From positions 3,162,319-3,226,318 of the forward strand of contig AP018533.1 in the NCBI GenBank assembly GCA_003573975.1: a stretch of DNA of 64,000 nt, given 5' to 3'. Shown piece by piece: positions 1-8,493 of the stretch (within the stretch, counting starts at the first letter, position 1; every line of letters starts with the position of its first letter). Below the pieces are notes generated by a model. That model ran no database searches. It saw only the letters and a program-made list of their open reading frames with translations, and was not told the origin of the DNA. Source of the stretch: Clostridiales bacterium CCNA10. Its GTDB lineage: Bacteria; Bacillota; Clostridia; Oscillospirales; Oscillospiraceae. The translations under genes and the position numbers were made by a program.

Positions 1-356
1 CCGGCCATGTGACGGAGCAGAGTGGCGATCTCCTGGCGCTTCCCGTTGAGGCTCACTTCGCCATCCAGGCCAGCGCCAAGCGGAAGGGATACCTTCGCCT
101 GATGGATTGCGGCGCTCAGCTTTTCCCGCTCGTCCAGGAGGAACAGCAGGAATTCTGCCATCTCGGTGATATTCTCGCTATACTCGGTGGAGGGGGCCTC
201 CATAGTGACCTCATCCTCCACCTCTGCCATGACCTTGTGGCGGAGATAAGTGTTCTGTACCTTGGTAATGTTGCCATTGTTGCCGAGGATGCTCTGCGCA
301 TCGGCCATCATGGACTGCAGCTTATTCTGAAAGCGGAAAGCTTCTTTGAGATTCAT
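1..356 (-). CDS. Hypothetical ICE protein, C-terminus beyond window edge
   Basis: The frame opens at an ATG preceded by AAGGAGTGAG and stays open for about 118 codons to the window edge, so only the N-terminal part is visible. The peptide is hydrophilic and rich in Glu, Lys, Leu and Gln with no signal peptide or membrane segment, and it looks helical, possibly coiled-coil (MNLKEAFRFQNKLQSMM at the start). I recognise no family. It is the last minus-strand ICE gene visible and is separated from the NYN-domain gene by a terminator, so it is probably a separate transcription unit. Function unknown. Confidence 0.6.
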   Translation of the reverse strand, partial: MNLKEAFRFQNKLQSMMADAQSILGNNGNITKVQNTYLRHKVMAEVEDEVTMEAPSTEYSENITEMAEFLLFLLDEREKLSAAIHQAKVSLPLGAGLDGEVSLNGKRQEIATLLRHMA

Positions 357-446
357 ATCGCTCACTCCTTGTTCTTGTCGTTGATATCATGATAACCTTG
401 TTTTTTGAAATTGTCATTGAACTGCTGGTTTAATAGCAACAAAAAT

Positions 447-474
447 AGAACGAGAGGTCAAAGCCTCTCGTTCT
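447..474 (-). terminator. Rho-independent terminator after the NYN-domain gene
   Basis: A perfect 11-bp stem (447-457 with 464-474) has a six-base loop. On the minus strand it is followed by ATTTTTG. It sits 12 bases after the stop codon of the NYN-domain gene. Confidence 0.8.
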
Positions 475-485
475 AATATGCGGGA

Positions 486-1880
486 CTATTTTCCAAGCAC
501 GATCGTTGCTTCCCCGTTGGGAGAGATATCAACATGCATGGTTTTAATGTACTTGTCATAAAATTGGTTCTTCTCTGCGGTCGTCATGTCAGCTCTGGTC
601 GCTCTACAGGCCTCATCCAGAATATCTCGAACATTAAGGTGAAATGCCTGGTCGAGTTTCTGGCGAACCTCGCGAAGTACTGCCGCAACCTTGATATCAT
701 TACTGTTACCAGTACAAAAATCGTCGATATAGCAATAAGAAATGCCAGCATTGATCAACGCATTTTTGATGGTCGGACTGCATTTCTCGCTTTCTACCAT
801 CACGAAGAACCGAACCTCAGGCATTGCCGAAATCAGCCCCCAATAGTCGGAGTCGCTGGATACAAGAATGAACGAGTCCACATTGTTCTGATAATACTCA
901 CGGCAGGTCCCGGTGGTCAAACGGATGTCAACAAGTGACTTGTTTTCTTTGATGCGTTCGATCAGGACATGCTCAATTGGAATTTGGGTGAAGCGCTCCA
1001 AAATCTTCCACGCCGATGTGGTATGAATATCATCATAGAGGATGATTTTACAAATCTTATTGAGTAGTGCTTCCTGATTAAGATTGTTCAAGGTTGCGTA
1101 CAGTTTGTAGGGATCGGAGTTTTCACAATCCACCACAACGACGACGCGCTCACTCTTGTCCAGGAACTTGTATATACCAGCCTTTGTGAGGTTACCGGCA
1201 TCAGACACTTTGCTCAAGTCTGTGAAATAATCCGCATTGGCTTCATATAAAAGCGAAACAAACTTCTTGTCATTGTAGAGGATGTTGCCAGAGTCCATGT
1301 AGGACCAATTGATATAGACTTGGTACGGGTACTTATTTTTGTTGGCGTAATAATCTGCCGCTGCTGCCTTGATGCCCTTCTCGTTGAGGCCATCCGGCAT
1401 GAGGAAGAGCTTCCGGACATATTCCCACTTCAGCCATAATGGAAACAGCGACTTGCAGTTGTTAATGCGGTTGCTGATATGCTTATTGATATCTACAATA
1501 TACTGGGCAGGCAAAGCTCTGGATCTAACAATCGTAATACCATCCTGCAAGAGTTCGTTCAGGCTATCCTGCGGAACATACTCTGGAAGCGAGTGGAGAT
1601 TGCACATATCGAAACGCATACGGTTATTGATGGCTTTAAAATTGAGTTCCAAAGCCGTTCGAATCATGCAGAGGTTGCGCACGATGCGGGCATTCTTGTC
1701 TGCGTGTAATTTCTCATACCATTCCATCTTTGGTGGTTCATATTCGTTTTCAAAAATGCGCTTTTGGACTCCGACTAAATAAGCCACCTTCGAAACAACA
1801 GTATAAGTACTGTTCTCATAGTCGGTATATGCTTTTCTCGGGTTCCGAGTCGCTGTATCATCGTATGCCTGGTTATTCAT
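486..1880 (-). CDS. NYN-domain (PIN-like) putative ribonuclease
   Basis: This 464-residue protein carries a NYN/PIN-like fold in its second half: a hydrophobic strand ending in D251-C-E-N254, an acidic D318 in a V-D-I-R context, and S341-S-D-S-D345 followed by Y-W-G-L. In NYN and PIN nucleases these acidic clusters bind metal for RNA cleavage. Residues 1-230 match nothing I recognise and may recognise a substrate or partner. There is no signal peptide. The start follows GGGGGC. It is monocistronic, with about 110 bases to the upstream gene and a terminator after it. A role in defence or RNA turnover is inference only. Confidence 0.7.
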   Translation of the reverse strand: MNNQAYDDTATRNPRKAYTDYENSTYTVVSKVAYLVGVQKRIFENEYEPPKMEWYEKLHADKNARIVRNLCMIRTALELNFKAINNRMRFDMCNLHSLPEYVPQDSLNELLQDGITIVRSRALPAQYIVDINKHISNRINNCKSLFPLWLKWEYVRKLFLMPDGLNEKGIKAAAADYYANKNKYPYQVYINWSYMDSGNILYNDKKFVSLLYEANADYFTDLSKVSDAGNLTKAGIYKFLDKSERVVVVVDCENSDPYKLYATLNNLNQEALLNKICKIILYDDIHTTSAWKILERFTQIPIEHVLIERIKENKSLVDIRLTTGTCREYYQNNVDSFILVSSDSDYWGLISAMPEVRFFVMVESEKCSPTIKNALINAGISYCYIDDFCTGNSNDIKVAAVLREVRQKLDQAFHLNVRDILDEACRATRADMTTAEKNQFYDKYIKTMHVDISPNGEATIVLGK

Positions 1881-1989
1881 AAAAGCCCCCTATTCCACGG
1901 GTCACGGTACAGCTAAATACTGCAAAAACTGATGTTTTCTTGCGCTTAGAATACCATATTCAAGGGCTTCTGTCCATTGGTGCCGACAA

Positions 1990-2598
1990 TTAACTGACCG
2001 AGATATTGGTCTGTCCTTCGTTCTCCCACTCAAAGAGTTCAGGCAGGGCTCGTGGCGCATAATCGCGAGAGCGAGTGCCCACAATGCGAGCTGATGGATT
2101 GTTCTCCACAAACCGCTCAGGGCGCTGCTCTAAGATGAAATCGATCCAAGCGATTGCATTCTTGCACTTGCGTCGGCGCACACGGGCATCGTGCAGAAGT
2201 TTATAGAGCTGGTATCCATGTGAGGCATCCAGGTTATAGAACTCCGCTGCGTGCTCGATGTCTTCAATCTCCAGCTCCGCCTTCCGCTGGCCGGCCACCA
2301 GTGTTTCTCTCTGGCATTGGATGGTGTGAATGAAATCGCTGAAATTCTTCAGCCGTGTCAGGTAGAATTCAGGCGTCAGTAGCTCCAGTTGCAGATCAGG
2401 ATTTTCGGGATTGGGGTTTGAGATGAAGATGACCTTATACTTCAGGTTTTTCATCGCCTTTGGCAGCAAAGAGCAGTATTTCTCTGCGGTCTTTTTGTTG
2501 GTAAATGCATGTGCCTGGTCAATATAGCAGGTGGTGATCATCTGGTTTTGCGGAGTAATCTCCACATAGCTCTTGCCATTACTGATAATCCATGGCAT
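1990..2598 (-). CDS. Hypothetical ICE protein
   Basis: A 202-residue soluble protein beginning MPWIISNGKSYVEI. I chose this internal ATG because it follows GTGAAGGAGGAACACT, a strong ribosome-binding site, whereas the longer frame starting at 2679 has none. It contains a stretch with E-K-Y-C and a charged helical middle (about residues 80-150), with no clear catalytic motif and no membrane segment. It lies in the run of small minus-strand ICE genes between the adhesin module and the NYN gene. Family and function not recognised. Confidence 0.65.
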   Translation of the reverse strand: MPWIISNGKSYVEITPQNQMITTCYIDQAHAFTNKKTAEKYCSLLPKAMKNLKYKVIFISNPNPENPDLQLELLTPEFYLTRLKNFSDFIHTIQCQRETLVAGQRKAELEIEDIEHAAEFYNLDASHGYQLYKLLHDARVRRRKCKNAIAWIDFILEQRPERFVENNPSARIVGTRSRDYAPRALPELFEWENEGQTNISVS

Positions 2599-2709
2599 AT
2601 AGTGTTCCTCCTTCACTTGGATATGGAAAAAGCGGGCGCACATGATGGAAATGCCAGTTCTGGGTGTTTGGTTGAACATGTCCTCCTATGCAATATTGAT
2701 ATAGAGCCA

Positions 2710-2958
2710 TCAGGTGGTTCTAAGGGCGCGTAGGAGTTGTGCACGAGCCACCTGCGCGGTCTGCTGTTTCACTCCAGCTTTCAAGTATACAATGGCATCA
2801 TTCCACTGGAAAAGTGTGTATTCTGCTGCATCAAAAGTCTCAAGAAATGCGGCTAAACGGGATCGACCGTCAGTGGACAGGAACCGCAGGTCAGAGAGGT
2901 ATTGTACTTTCATGAAGGTTGCTGCTTCATCAAGTAGACATGGAGTGTGATTGGTCAT
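2710..2958 (-). CDS. Small hypothetical ICE protein (82 aa)
   Basis: A short protein beginning MTNHTPCLLDEAATFMK. The start is set by AAGAGGAACTCCGAT just upstream; the longer frame extending to 3180 is the shadow of the neighbouring gene. Its first 29 bases overlap the end of the gene upstream in another frame, which suggests translational coupling. The sequence is amphipathic with no recognised motif. Function unknown. Confidence 0.6.
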   Translation of the reverse strand: MTNHTPCLLDEAATFMKVQYLSDLRFLSTDGRSRLAAFLETFDAAEYTLFQWNDAIVYLKAGVKQQTAQVARAQLLRALRTT

Positions 2959-3163
2959 ATCGGAGTTCCTCTTGCAGATGCAACGAGGTCGCACCCTCTT
3001 TCTTTTCATTTGTGCCATATAGTTGGGAGGCATCGAAGTGATCGCAGCGAAACATCGTACCATCGGACATATAGATTTCCGCTCTGCCATCGGATTCAAT
3101 CTCCACACGGATAATGTAGCTGGTGTTGACAATCGCGATACCGAGGTTGATAAATCTACCCAT
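2930..3163 (-). CDS. Small hypothetical ICE protein (77 aa)
   Basis: It begins MGRFINLGIAIVNTSYIIRVE. The second ATG (3163) is preferred because GGAGG sits nine bases before it, while the ATG at 3172 abuts the ribosome-binding site. The alternating hydrophobic/polar pattern, with strands around I-A-I-V-N and A-E-I-Y-M-S-D-G, suggests a small beta-rich fold. The D-G turn followed by an F/H-x-D-H segment recurs loosely in the next gene (3227-3592), so the two may be distant relatives. Function unknown. Confidence 0.6.
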   Translation of the reverse strand: MGRFINLGIAIVNTSYIIRVEIESDGRAEIYMSDGTMFRCDHFDASQLYGTNEKKEGATSLHLQEELRYDQSHSMST

Positions 3164-3193
3164 GTTTGACATTCCTCCACTTGTTTTGGAATA

Positions 3194-3221
3194 GAAGGCC
3201 GCTGCCGGAGCAGCGGCCTTC
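3194..3221 (-). terminator. Hairpin terminator between small ICE genes
   Basis: A perfect 12-bp GC-rich stem (3194-3205 with 3210-3221) with a four-base loop lies directly after the 3227-3592 gene. The following T-run on the minus strand is weak (CTATTCC), so it may only attenuate. Confidence 0.55.
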
Positions 3222-3226
3222 GTTAT

Positions 3227-3592
3227 TTACTTGGTTGGAACGAATCCGGTAAAACCGGTATGGCCTTTATTGGCGATTCGCTCGATGTCTTTGTCTGTTG
3301 CAAAGACGAAAGGCTCAATTTTGCCGTCAGACATCAGCATTACAAAAGCGCAGGGGCAGATTTCGCTGTCGCCATCATCATCCAGATAGACAGCGCTGAC
3401 GCCCTGGCAAGGGATGATGGAACGAATGGAGTTGTAGTCATTGACTTCGTCGTGAAGGTCGATCTCACTGTGGAAGTGCTGACCATCTTTGGTGAGGATG
3501 ATGCATCCGCCATCTTCCTTGGGAATGATGCGGGCGATCATGTCGCTGTTCAGCAGCTCACCTTTGGTACCAATAGGTAAAAACTTGCTCAT
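3227..3592 (-). CDS. Hypothetical ICE protein (121 aa)
   Basis: It begins MSKFLPIGTKGELLNSD behind GAGGAGAGTATTATC. The protein is acidic, with repeated D-G turns, including G-C-I-I-L-T-K-D-G-Q-H-F-H and V-Y-L-D-D-D-G-D, consistent with a small beta-sheet protein. There is no signal peptide and no catalytic signature. It directly follows the adhesin gene, separated by a GC-rich hairpin. Family not recognised. Confidence 0.65.
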   Translation of the reverse strand: MSKFLPIGTKGELLNSDMIARIIPKEDGGCIILTKDGQHFHSEIDLHDEVNDYNSIRSIIPCQGVSAVYLDDDGDSEICPCAFVMLMSDGKIEPFVFATDKDIERIANKGHTGFTGFVPTK

Positions 3593-3621
3593 GATAATAC
3601 TCTCCTCATGTTCAAAAGATC

Positions 3622-3647
3622 AGCCCCGAAGCGTGAGCTCCGGGGCT
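3622..3647 (-). terminator. Hairpin after the adhesin gene
   Basis: AGCCCCG (3622-3628) pairs with CGGGGCT (3641-3647), with partial inner pairing. On the minus strand it is followed by TGATCTTTTG. It lies between the adhesin stop and the next gene and is a probable weak terminator. Confidence 0.5.
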
Positions 3648-3680
3648 GGCGGGGGTTATAGGAAACGACCTCTCTCGAGA

Positions 3681-6600
3681 TCAATATCCGGTCTTCGGCA
3701 GCGGCGTGGTATTGAAGCGACGGACGGTAGTGACCCAGGTGGTCTTTGCCGTCTGCCACTCATTGAGATACTGGCCACCAACATCGGCACGATTGATGAT
3801 TTGGTAGCCATTGCTCACGATACCAAGCACCTGCACACGCATGGTAGGCTTCACAACAGAAGAGAAGCCGCTGGGCACCGTGCCAAACTCGAAGCGGACA
3901 TCGGTAACATACTCGCCCTGCACGAGCCGCAGCGTAGCGGCATTCAGGCTCAGGGAATAGTTGTTGGAGGTCAGCAGGTTACTGGCCAAAGTCCGGTAGT
4001 CATTGAGATTGGTCTTAAAGGTGACCTTATAGTACAGGCGCGCATTGTAGGTACCCGTGCTGATGCTGAGCGCACGCGTCGCATCCGTAGGAATGCGATC
4101 ATGCCAGAAGAAGTGGTTGAGCGCGACATTGGAGGTATTGGCAATACCGGAGAAGTCATAGCTCATGGCCTGACCGGACTGCACTTCATAGTTGCCGCTC
4201 TTCTTGATGGTCACGCCTAGGGCCGCGGGCTTATTGTAGGCGGAGAGTTTGATGATCTGACTGGGATACTCGATCTCAGCTTCCATCTTCTCGCCACTCA
4301 GCTGATAATACTTCGGTGCGGACACCTCCGTCACGAAGTAGCGGCCAAGAGGCAGGGGGCCAGAAGCGGCAACGCCACGCGCGTCTGTCACGATATAGCC
4401 AACAACCTTGCCAGAGCGGGCCTGCGTGATCTCAAACACAGCGCCTTCCAACGGGGTGCCAGCAAGCTGACCTGTGACGGTGTTGTCTTCCGAGCTATAC
4501 TTCCGGATCTGGATCTGACCCGTCACAGCACTATTCTCCCACTCGATCTGTGCGCATTTACCGCGTTCGACATAGACGGTCTTATACTGCTCATCGCGAA
4601 TATAGCCATCCGCCGCCTCCAGTTCACGCAGGTAGTACTTTCCGGGTACCAGCTCATCATCAATGTAGATGTAGCCGTCCTGATCCGTCGTGTATTCGCC
4701 GATCGGGTTCTTCCCAGAATCATAGAGTACGAACTTGACACCATAAATGCCTGCACCAGTCGCTGCATCGATCTTGTGAATCATGATAGAGGCCATGCGC
4801 TGGTTGGTGATCTCAACCGTCGTAGTCTCGCCATCCTTGACGCATGCATTGACGGGCGTAGTATCGAGTGCGTATCCGTCTTTCGCCTTGCGCTCAACGA
4901 TGGTATACCAGCCACTCTCTGCGTTGGGGATGCTGATGACGCCGTCGCGGTCGGTGGTATAGGTACCGAGGATTTCACCATTGATTTTGCGAATCTCGAA
5001 CTTGACGCCACCGAGCCGCTCTCCGGTGTCCGCATCGGACTTGATAATCTGCAGGCCGCCAGCAGGGACGTTATATACGATCAGAGTCTGAAGATCGTCG
5101 GGGTTAACAACGATGGTCTGGCTTCTTGTGGCTTCATCGATGGTGTAGCCAGGGATCGTTTTCACTTCCGTCACAACAAGTGTGCCGACAATATCTCTGA
5201 TGAGGATCTCGCCATTTGCGTCAGTCATATAAAGGCCGTTGGAAGAGAGCTTACCACCCTCATCTGCCACAAAGCTGCCGTCGCTATAGGTGATGCGGAA
5301 CTGAACCCCTTCCAGAGGCTTCTTCGTGACGCTATCAAGCTTAATGATTCGAAGCCCACCGAGCGGTTGGTTGCGAAATTCCAGCGTAATTATCTCGTTG
5401 GATTTGACCTTGACCGTCTGAGGAGTATCATCCAGCAGATAGCCATCCTTGGCGCGCGTTTCTTTGATGATAAGCGTCGTGCCAGGGGCAATGTCGGTAA
5501 TGGTGAAGGTACCAGCACTATCGGTAATGAACTTGCCATTGGCATTCCCAATGAAATTGCCGTCAGAATCGGTCACGAGGAACTCAACATCAGAGATTGG
5601 TTCATTCGTTGCGGCGTCCACCTTTTTCACCAAAACGCCACCCTTAGGCTGATTACGGAACTCCACCGTGATGACTTCGTTGGACTTAACCTTGACCGTC
5701 TGAGGGGTATCGTCCAGGATATAACCATCCTTGGCATGAGTTTCCTTGATGACGAGTGTGGTGTCGGGAGCAACATCCGTAATGGTAAAAGTACCTGCAC
5801 TGTCCGTCACATATTTGCCGTTGGCATTACCGATGAAGTTTCCATCGGAGTCGGTCACGAGGAACTCGACATCGGAGATCGGTTCATTTGTTACGGAGTC
5901 AACTTTTTTCACCAACACACCGCCCTTGGGTTGATTGCGGAACTCCAGCGTCATGACAGAGTTGCGCTTGATCTTGATGCTCTGCGGGGTATCGTCGAGG
6001 ATATAGCCATCCTTGGCGCGAACCTCTTTGGCAATGACCGTCATGCCAGGAGTCAGGCCATCAATGCGAATGGTACCGGCGCTGTCGGTCACATACTTAC
6101 CATTGGCAGTACCGATGACACTTCCGTCCGAGTCGGTCACAAGGAACTCGACATCGGAGATGGGCGCGCCGGTCACGGCGTCCTTTTTGACAATGAGCAA
6201 AGAACCCATCTTATCGTTGCCGAAAGTAACGGTGATGACATCCTGATCCTTACCGGAAAGATAGACCGTCTCCGTAGCGTCGGTGATGACATACCCATCC
6301 GGAGCCGAGATCTCCTCGCAGACGTAAGTGCCTGCCTTGAGGCCAGTCACGACGATGGTGCCATTACTAGAGGTACGGTACTCACCGATGACTGTCCCGC
6401 CCGTGCCAGAAGTACCGCCGAGATGACGGATACGGAACCATGCACCCTCCAGCGGCTGGCCTGTCTCACTATCCACCTTGCGAATGATGATGGCCGAAAG
6501 GGGCGTATTCTCAAAAGTCAGGACTTTGCTCTCACCGCCGGAAATAAAACATTCCTGTGTGGCAGGCTCCTTGATAGAGTAGCCTGGCGCCGGCTCCAGC

Positions 6601-8366
6601 TCCGTCACCTTGTACCAGCCGTCCTGGACTTCAGGGAGAATGATCTTGCCGCTCTCATCGGTGTAATGAACGCCGAGATCGTTCAGCTCTCCGGTATCAG
6701 TATGGTTGCTGGCATACCAGATCTGGAACTTGGCTCCCTTGACAGGATCGCCGGTGACGCTGTCTACTTTACGGATCTCCAGCGTCGGTTTGAGTGCGTT
6801 GAAGAATGTAACGGTGGAGGTTTCACCGGCTTTCAGCGACACTTCTTGTGGAATGGGGCAGAGAATGACATGGCTGGGGACATTGATCTCCGTCACCCTA
6901 TAGGTGCCAACGGGAATAGAATCAAGGAAAATGCGTCCGTGACTGTCGGTCGTGGCTGTGGTGGAGAAGCTACCGTCAATCTGCTCGATGCGGTAGGTCA
7001 CACCCTCGAGAGGCTCCCCATTGGCAATGTTCTTCTTGATGACCTCAAGGCCCGGCTTTTCGTAGTCCACAAAAGTGACTTCGCTCGTCTGGCCGGGGCG
7101 CAGTGCCACGGTCTGCTCCGTATTGCTTACGATGTACGGCTCCGGGACAGATTCTTCCCGCACCACATAGACATCAGCGGGGATGGACGAGAGGGTGGCG
7201 GAACCGTCCGTGCCGGTAGTAACGGACGTGGAGAAGTTGCCCGTAACAGACTTAATGGAAAATACTGTGCCGGCAATGGGCTTGCCACTCATCGCATCGC
7301 GCTTGATGATCTTCATGTCGGGCAGCTTGTGGTTTTCGGCGGTCACGGTGTACTGCTTGTCACCATCGGTCGTGTCAACATAGACGCTGTGGGAAGTGGG
7401 GGCCAGGGCGTAGCCCTCCGGGGCCTCCACCTCCACGAACGTCCATAAGCCCTTGGTGACATCCTTGACCTCAATGATGCCACCATTACGAGTTACATCG
7501 CTGCCGACGATCTGACCGTCGCGGTAAATATTGAATTTCGCGCCATCCAGACCACGGGTCGTTCCTGCGGCTACCTTTTTCAAAGTAATGTCGGCATCAC
7601 CGGCAGGCGGTTGATCCGGTTCATCGCCAGGAGTGTTGGTGACGAGTTTCCTCGGCGCGTAGTAATTAAAGAAAGACTGACGGCCCTTGACACTGGACTT
7701 CGCATAGACCGCCCATTTGGCAGCATCATCTTCGACAACGGTAGCGACGATGCCCTGAGCAGCGTATTCTTCGATCTGCTTCTGGAATTCTGCGTCTTCC
7801 TTGGCCTTCTGTGCCAGCATCCAATCGATGTAGCCCAAGTAGGTCTCATAGGTATCCGCATTGGCAAAGCCTCCGGCATCGATATCGCCGTCACCCTCAC
7901 CCTTGAAGGTCTGGTAATCCCACACATACGTCTGCGCGGCCATAAAGAGGCTGCCGGGGATATCACCCTTATAGTCCACGATGAATGTCATCATCCACTT
8001 GAAGTTTTCAAGCTGCTGGGCGTCGAGTTCACCCATGCCGCTCTGCGCCAGCGCCGTCTTCAAGACAGTATCCGCATCCGCGCCTGTCGCAGAGGTATAG
8101 GTGTAGCTGTTCAAGAAACTTGCGGTACCCCAGCGATAGCCGTAGCCACGATCAAGGCAGTACAGCAGCTTGCCTGCGGCCATGGGAGGCTTATAGCTGT
8201 AGGGAGTGCCGTCATGGAGAAGCCGCGTTGTCCAATAATTCGTGTTGCTGGTGGGTTTAATGCCTGTTCCCGTACTGGTCGCAGCGAATGCTGTGGTTGG
8301 AAACAGGCTGAGAATTGTCATAATCAGCAAGAATGCTGAGACAAGTCTGGTTTTGATTGATTTCAT
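3681..8366 (-). CDS. Thioester-domain and SpaA-repeat surface adhesin with terminal LPKTG
   Basis: A 1,561-residue exported protein. Residues 1-28 form a signal peptide ending A-F-A-A. Residues 40-240 look like a thioester adhesion domain: C70 in L-L-Y-C-L-D and Q145 in A-A-Q-T-Y-V-W are the pair expected to form the Cys-Gln bond. From about 258 to 1385 there are twelve prealbumin/SpaA-type modules of about 90-100 residues, most starting with K-x-D and ending near an E-x-x-A-x-x-G-Y segment, as in isopeptide-stabilised stalks. A distinct beta domain of about 170 residues follows, and the protein ends T-T-P-L-P-K-T-G-Y-stop. LPKTG is a sortase signal, but no hydrophobic anchor or positive tail follows. 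The sortase gene lies 1.2 kb upstream in the same direction. Likely role: host or mating-cell attachment. Confidence 0.85.
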   Translation of the reverse strand: MKSIKTRLVSAFLLIMTILSLFPTTAFAATSTGTGIKPTSNTNYWTTRLLHDGTPYSYKPPMAAGKLLYCLDRGYGYRWGTASFLNSYTYTSATGADADTVLKTALAQSGMGELDAQQLENFKWMMTFIVDYKGDIPGSLFMAAQTYVWDYQTFKGEGDGDIDAGGFANADTYETYLGYIDWMLAQKAKEDAEFQKQIEEYAAQGIVATVVEDDAAKWAVYAKSSVKGRQSFFNYYAPRKLVTNTPGDEPDQPPAGDADITLKKVAAGTTRGLDGAKFNIYRDGQIVGSDVTRNGGIIEVKDVTKGLWTFVEVEAPEGYALAPTSHSVYVDTTDGDKQYTVTAENHKLPDMKIIKRDAMSGKPIAGTVFSIKSVTGNFSTSVTTGTDGSATLSSIPADVYVVREESVPEPYIVSNTEQTVALRPGQTSEVTFVDYEKPGLEVIKKNIANGEPLEGVTYRIEQIDGSFSTTATTDSHGRIFLDSIPVGTYRVTEINVPSHVILCPIPQEVSLKAGETSTVTFFNALKPTLEIRKVDSVTGDPVKGAKFQIWYASNHTDTGELNDLGVHYTDESGKIILPEVQDGWYKVTELEPAPGYSIKEPATQECFISGGESKVLTFENTPLSAIIIRKVDSETGQPLEGAWFRIRHLGGTSGTGGTVIGEYRTSSNGTIVVTGLKAGTYVCEEISAPDGYVITDATETVYLSGKDQDVITVTFGNDKMGSLLIVKKDAVTGAPISDVEFLVTDSDGSVIGTANGKYVTDSAGTIRIDGLTPGMTVIAKEVRAKDGYILDDTPQSIKIKRNSVMTLEFRNQPKGGVLVKKVDSVTNEPISDVEFLVTDSDGNFIGNANGKYVTDSAGTFTITDVAPDTTLVIKETHAKDGYILDDTPQTVKVKSNEVITVEFRNQPKGGVLVKKVDAATNEPISDVEFLVTDSDGNFIGNANGKFITDSAGTFTITDIAPGTTLIIKETRAKDGYLLDDTPQTVKVKSNEIITLEFRNQPLGGLRIIKLDSVTKKPLEGVQFRITYSDGSFVADEGGKLSSNGLYMTDANGEILIRDIVGTLVVTEVKTIPGYTIDEATRSQTIVVNPDDLQTLIVYNVPAGGLQIIKSDADTGERLGGVKFEIRKINGEILGTYTTDRDGVISIPNAESGWYTIVERKAKDGYALDTTPVNACVKDGETTTVEITNQRMASIMIHKIDAATGAGIYGVKFVLYDSGKNPIGEYTTDQDGYIYIDDELVPGKYYLRELEAADGYIRDEQYKTVYVERGKCAQIEWENSAVTGQIQIRKYSSEDNTVTGQLAGTPLEGAVFEITQARSGKVVGYIVTDARGVAASGPLPLGRYFVTEVSAPKYYQLSGEKMEAEIEYPSQIIKLSAYNKPAALGVTIKKSGNYEVQSGQAMSYDFSGIANTSNVALNHFFWHDRIPTDATRALSISTGTYNARLYYKVTFKTNLNDYRTLASNLLTSNNYSLSLNAATLRLVQGEYVTDVRFEFGTVPSGFSSVVKPTMRVQVLGIVSNGYQIINRADVGGQYLNEWQTAKTTWVTTVRRFNTTPLPKTGY

Positions 8367-8397
8367 AAGAGATCTCCTTCATTTGTAACACAAGAAA

Positions 8398-8423
8398 AGC
8401 AGGTCGAGTTTCCTCAACCTGCT
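8398..8423 (-). terminator. Terminator after the CAP-domain gene
   Basis: AGCAGGTCGAG (8398-8408) pairs with CTCAACCTGCT (8413-8423), with one wobble. On the minus strand it is followed by TTTTCTTG. It separates the CAP gene from the adhesin. Confidence 0.6.
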
Positions 8424-8493
8424 TCGTTGAATGATTCACTTTTCGAACTGACCATTTTCGAATGGATTGATCCACCGCAGAGGCAATCATTGA

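Noticed and set aside
5360..6206. Repeat array as a CRISPR
   Set aside because: The repeats are about 282 bases long and in frame within the adhesin; no short repeats with unique spacers occur anywhere in the window.
4776..7448. 890-codon plus-strand frame opposite the adhesin
   Set aside because: Antisense shadow of the repetitive adhesin coding strand; no ribosome-binding site, low-complexity composition, and the minus strand has a clear signal peptide, domains and start.
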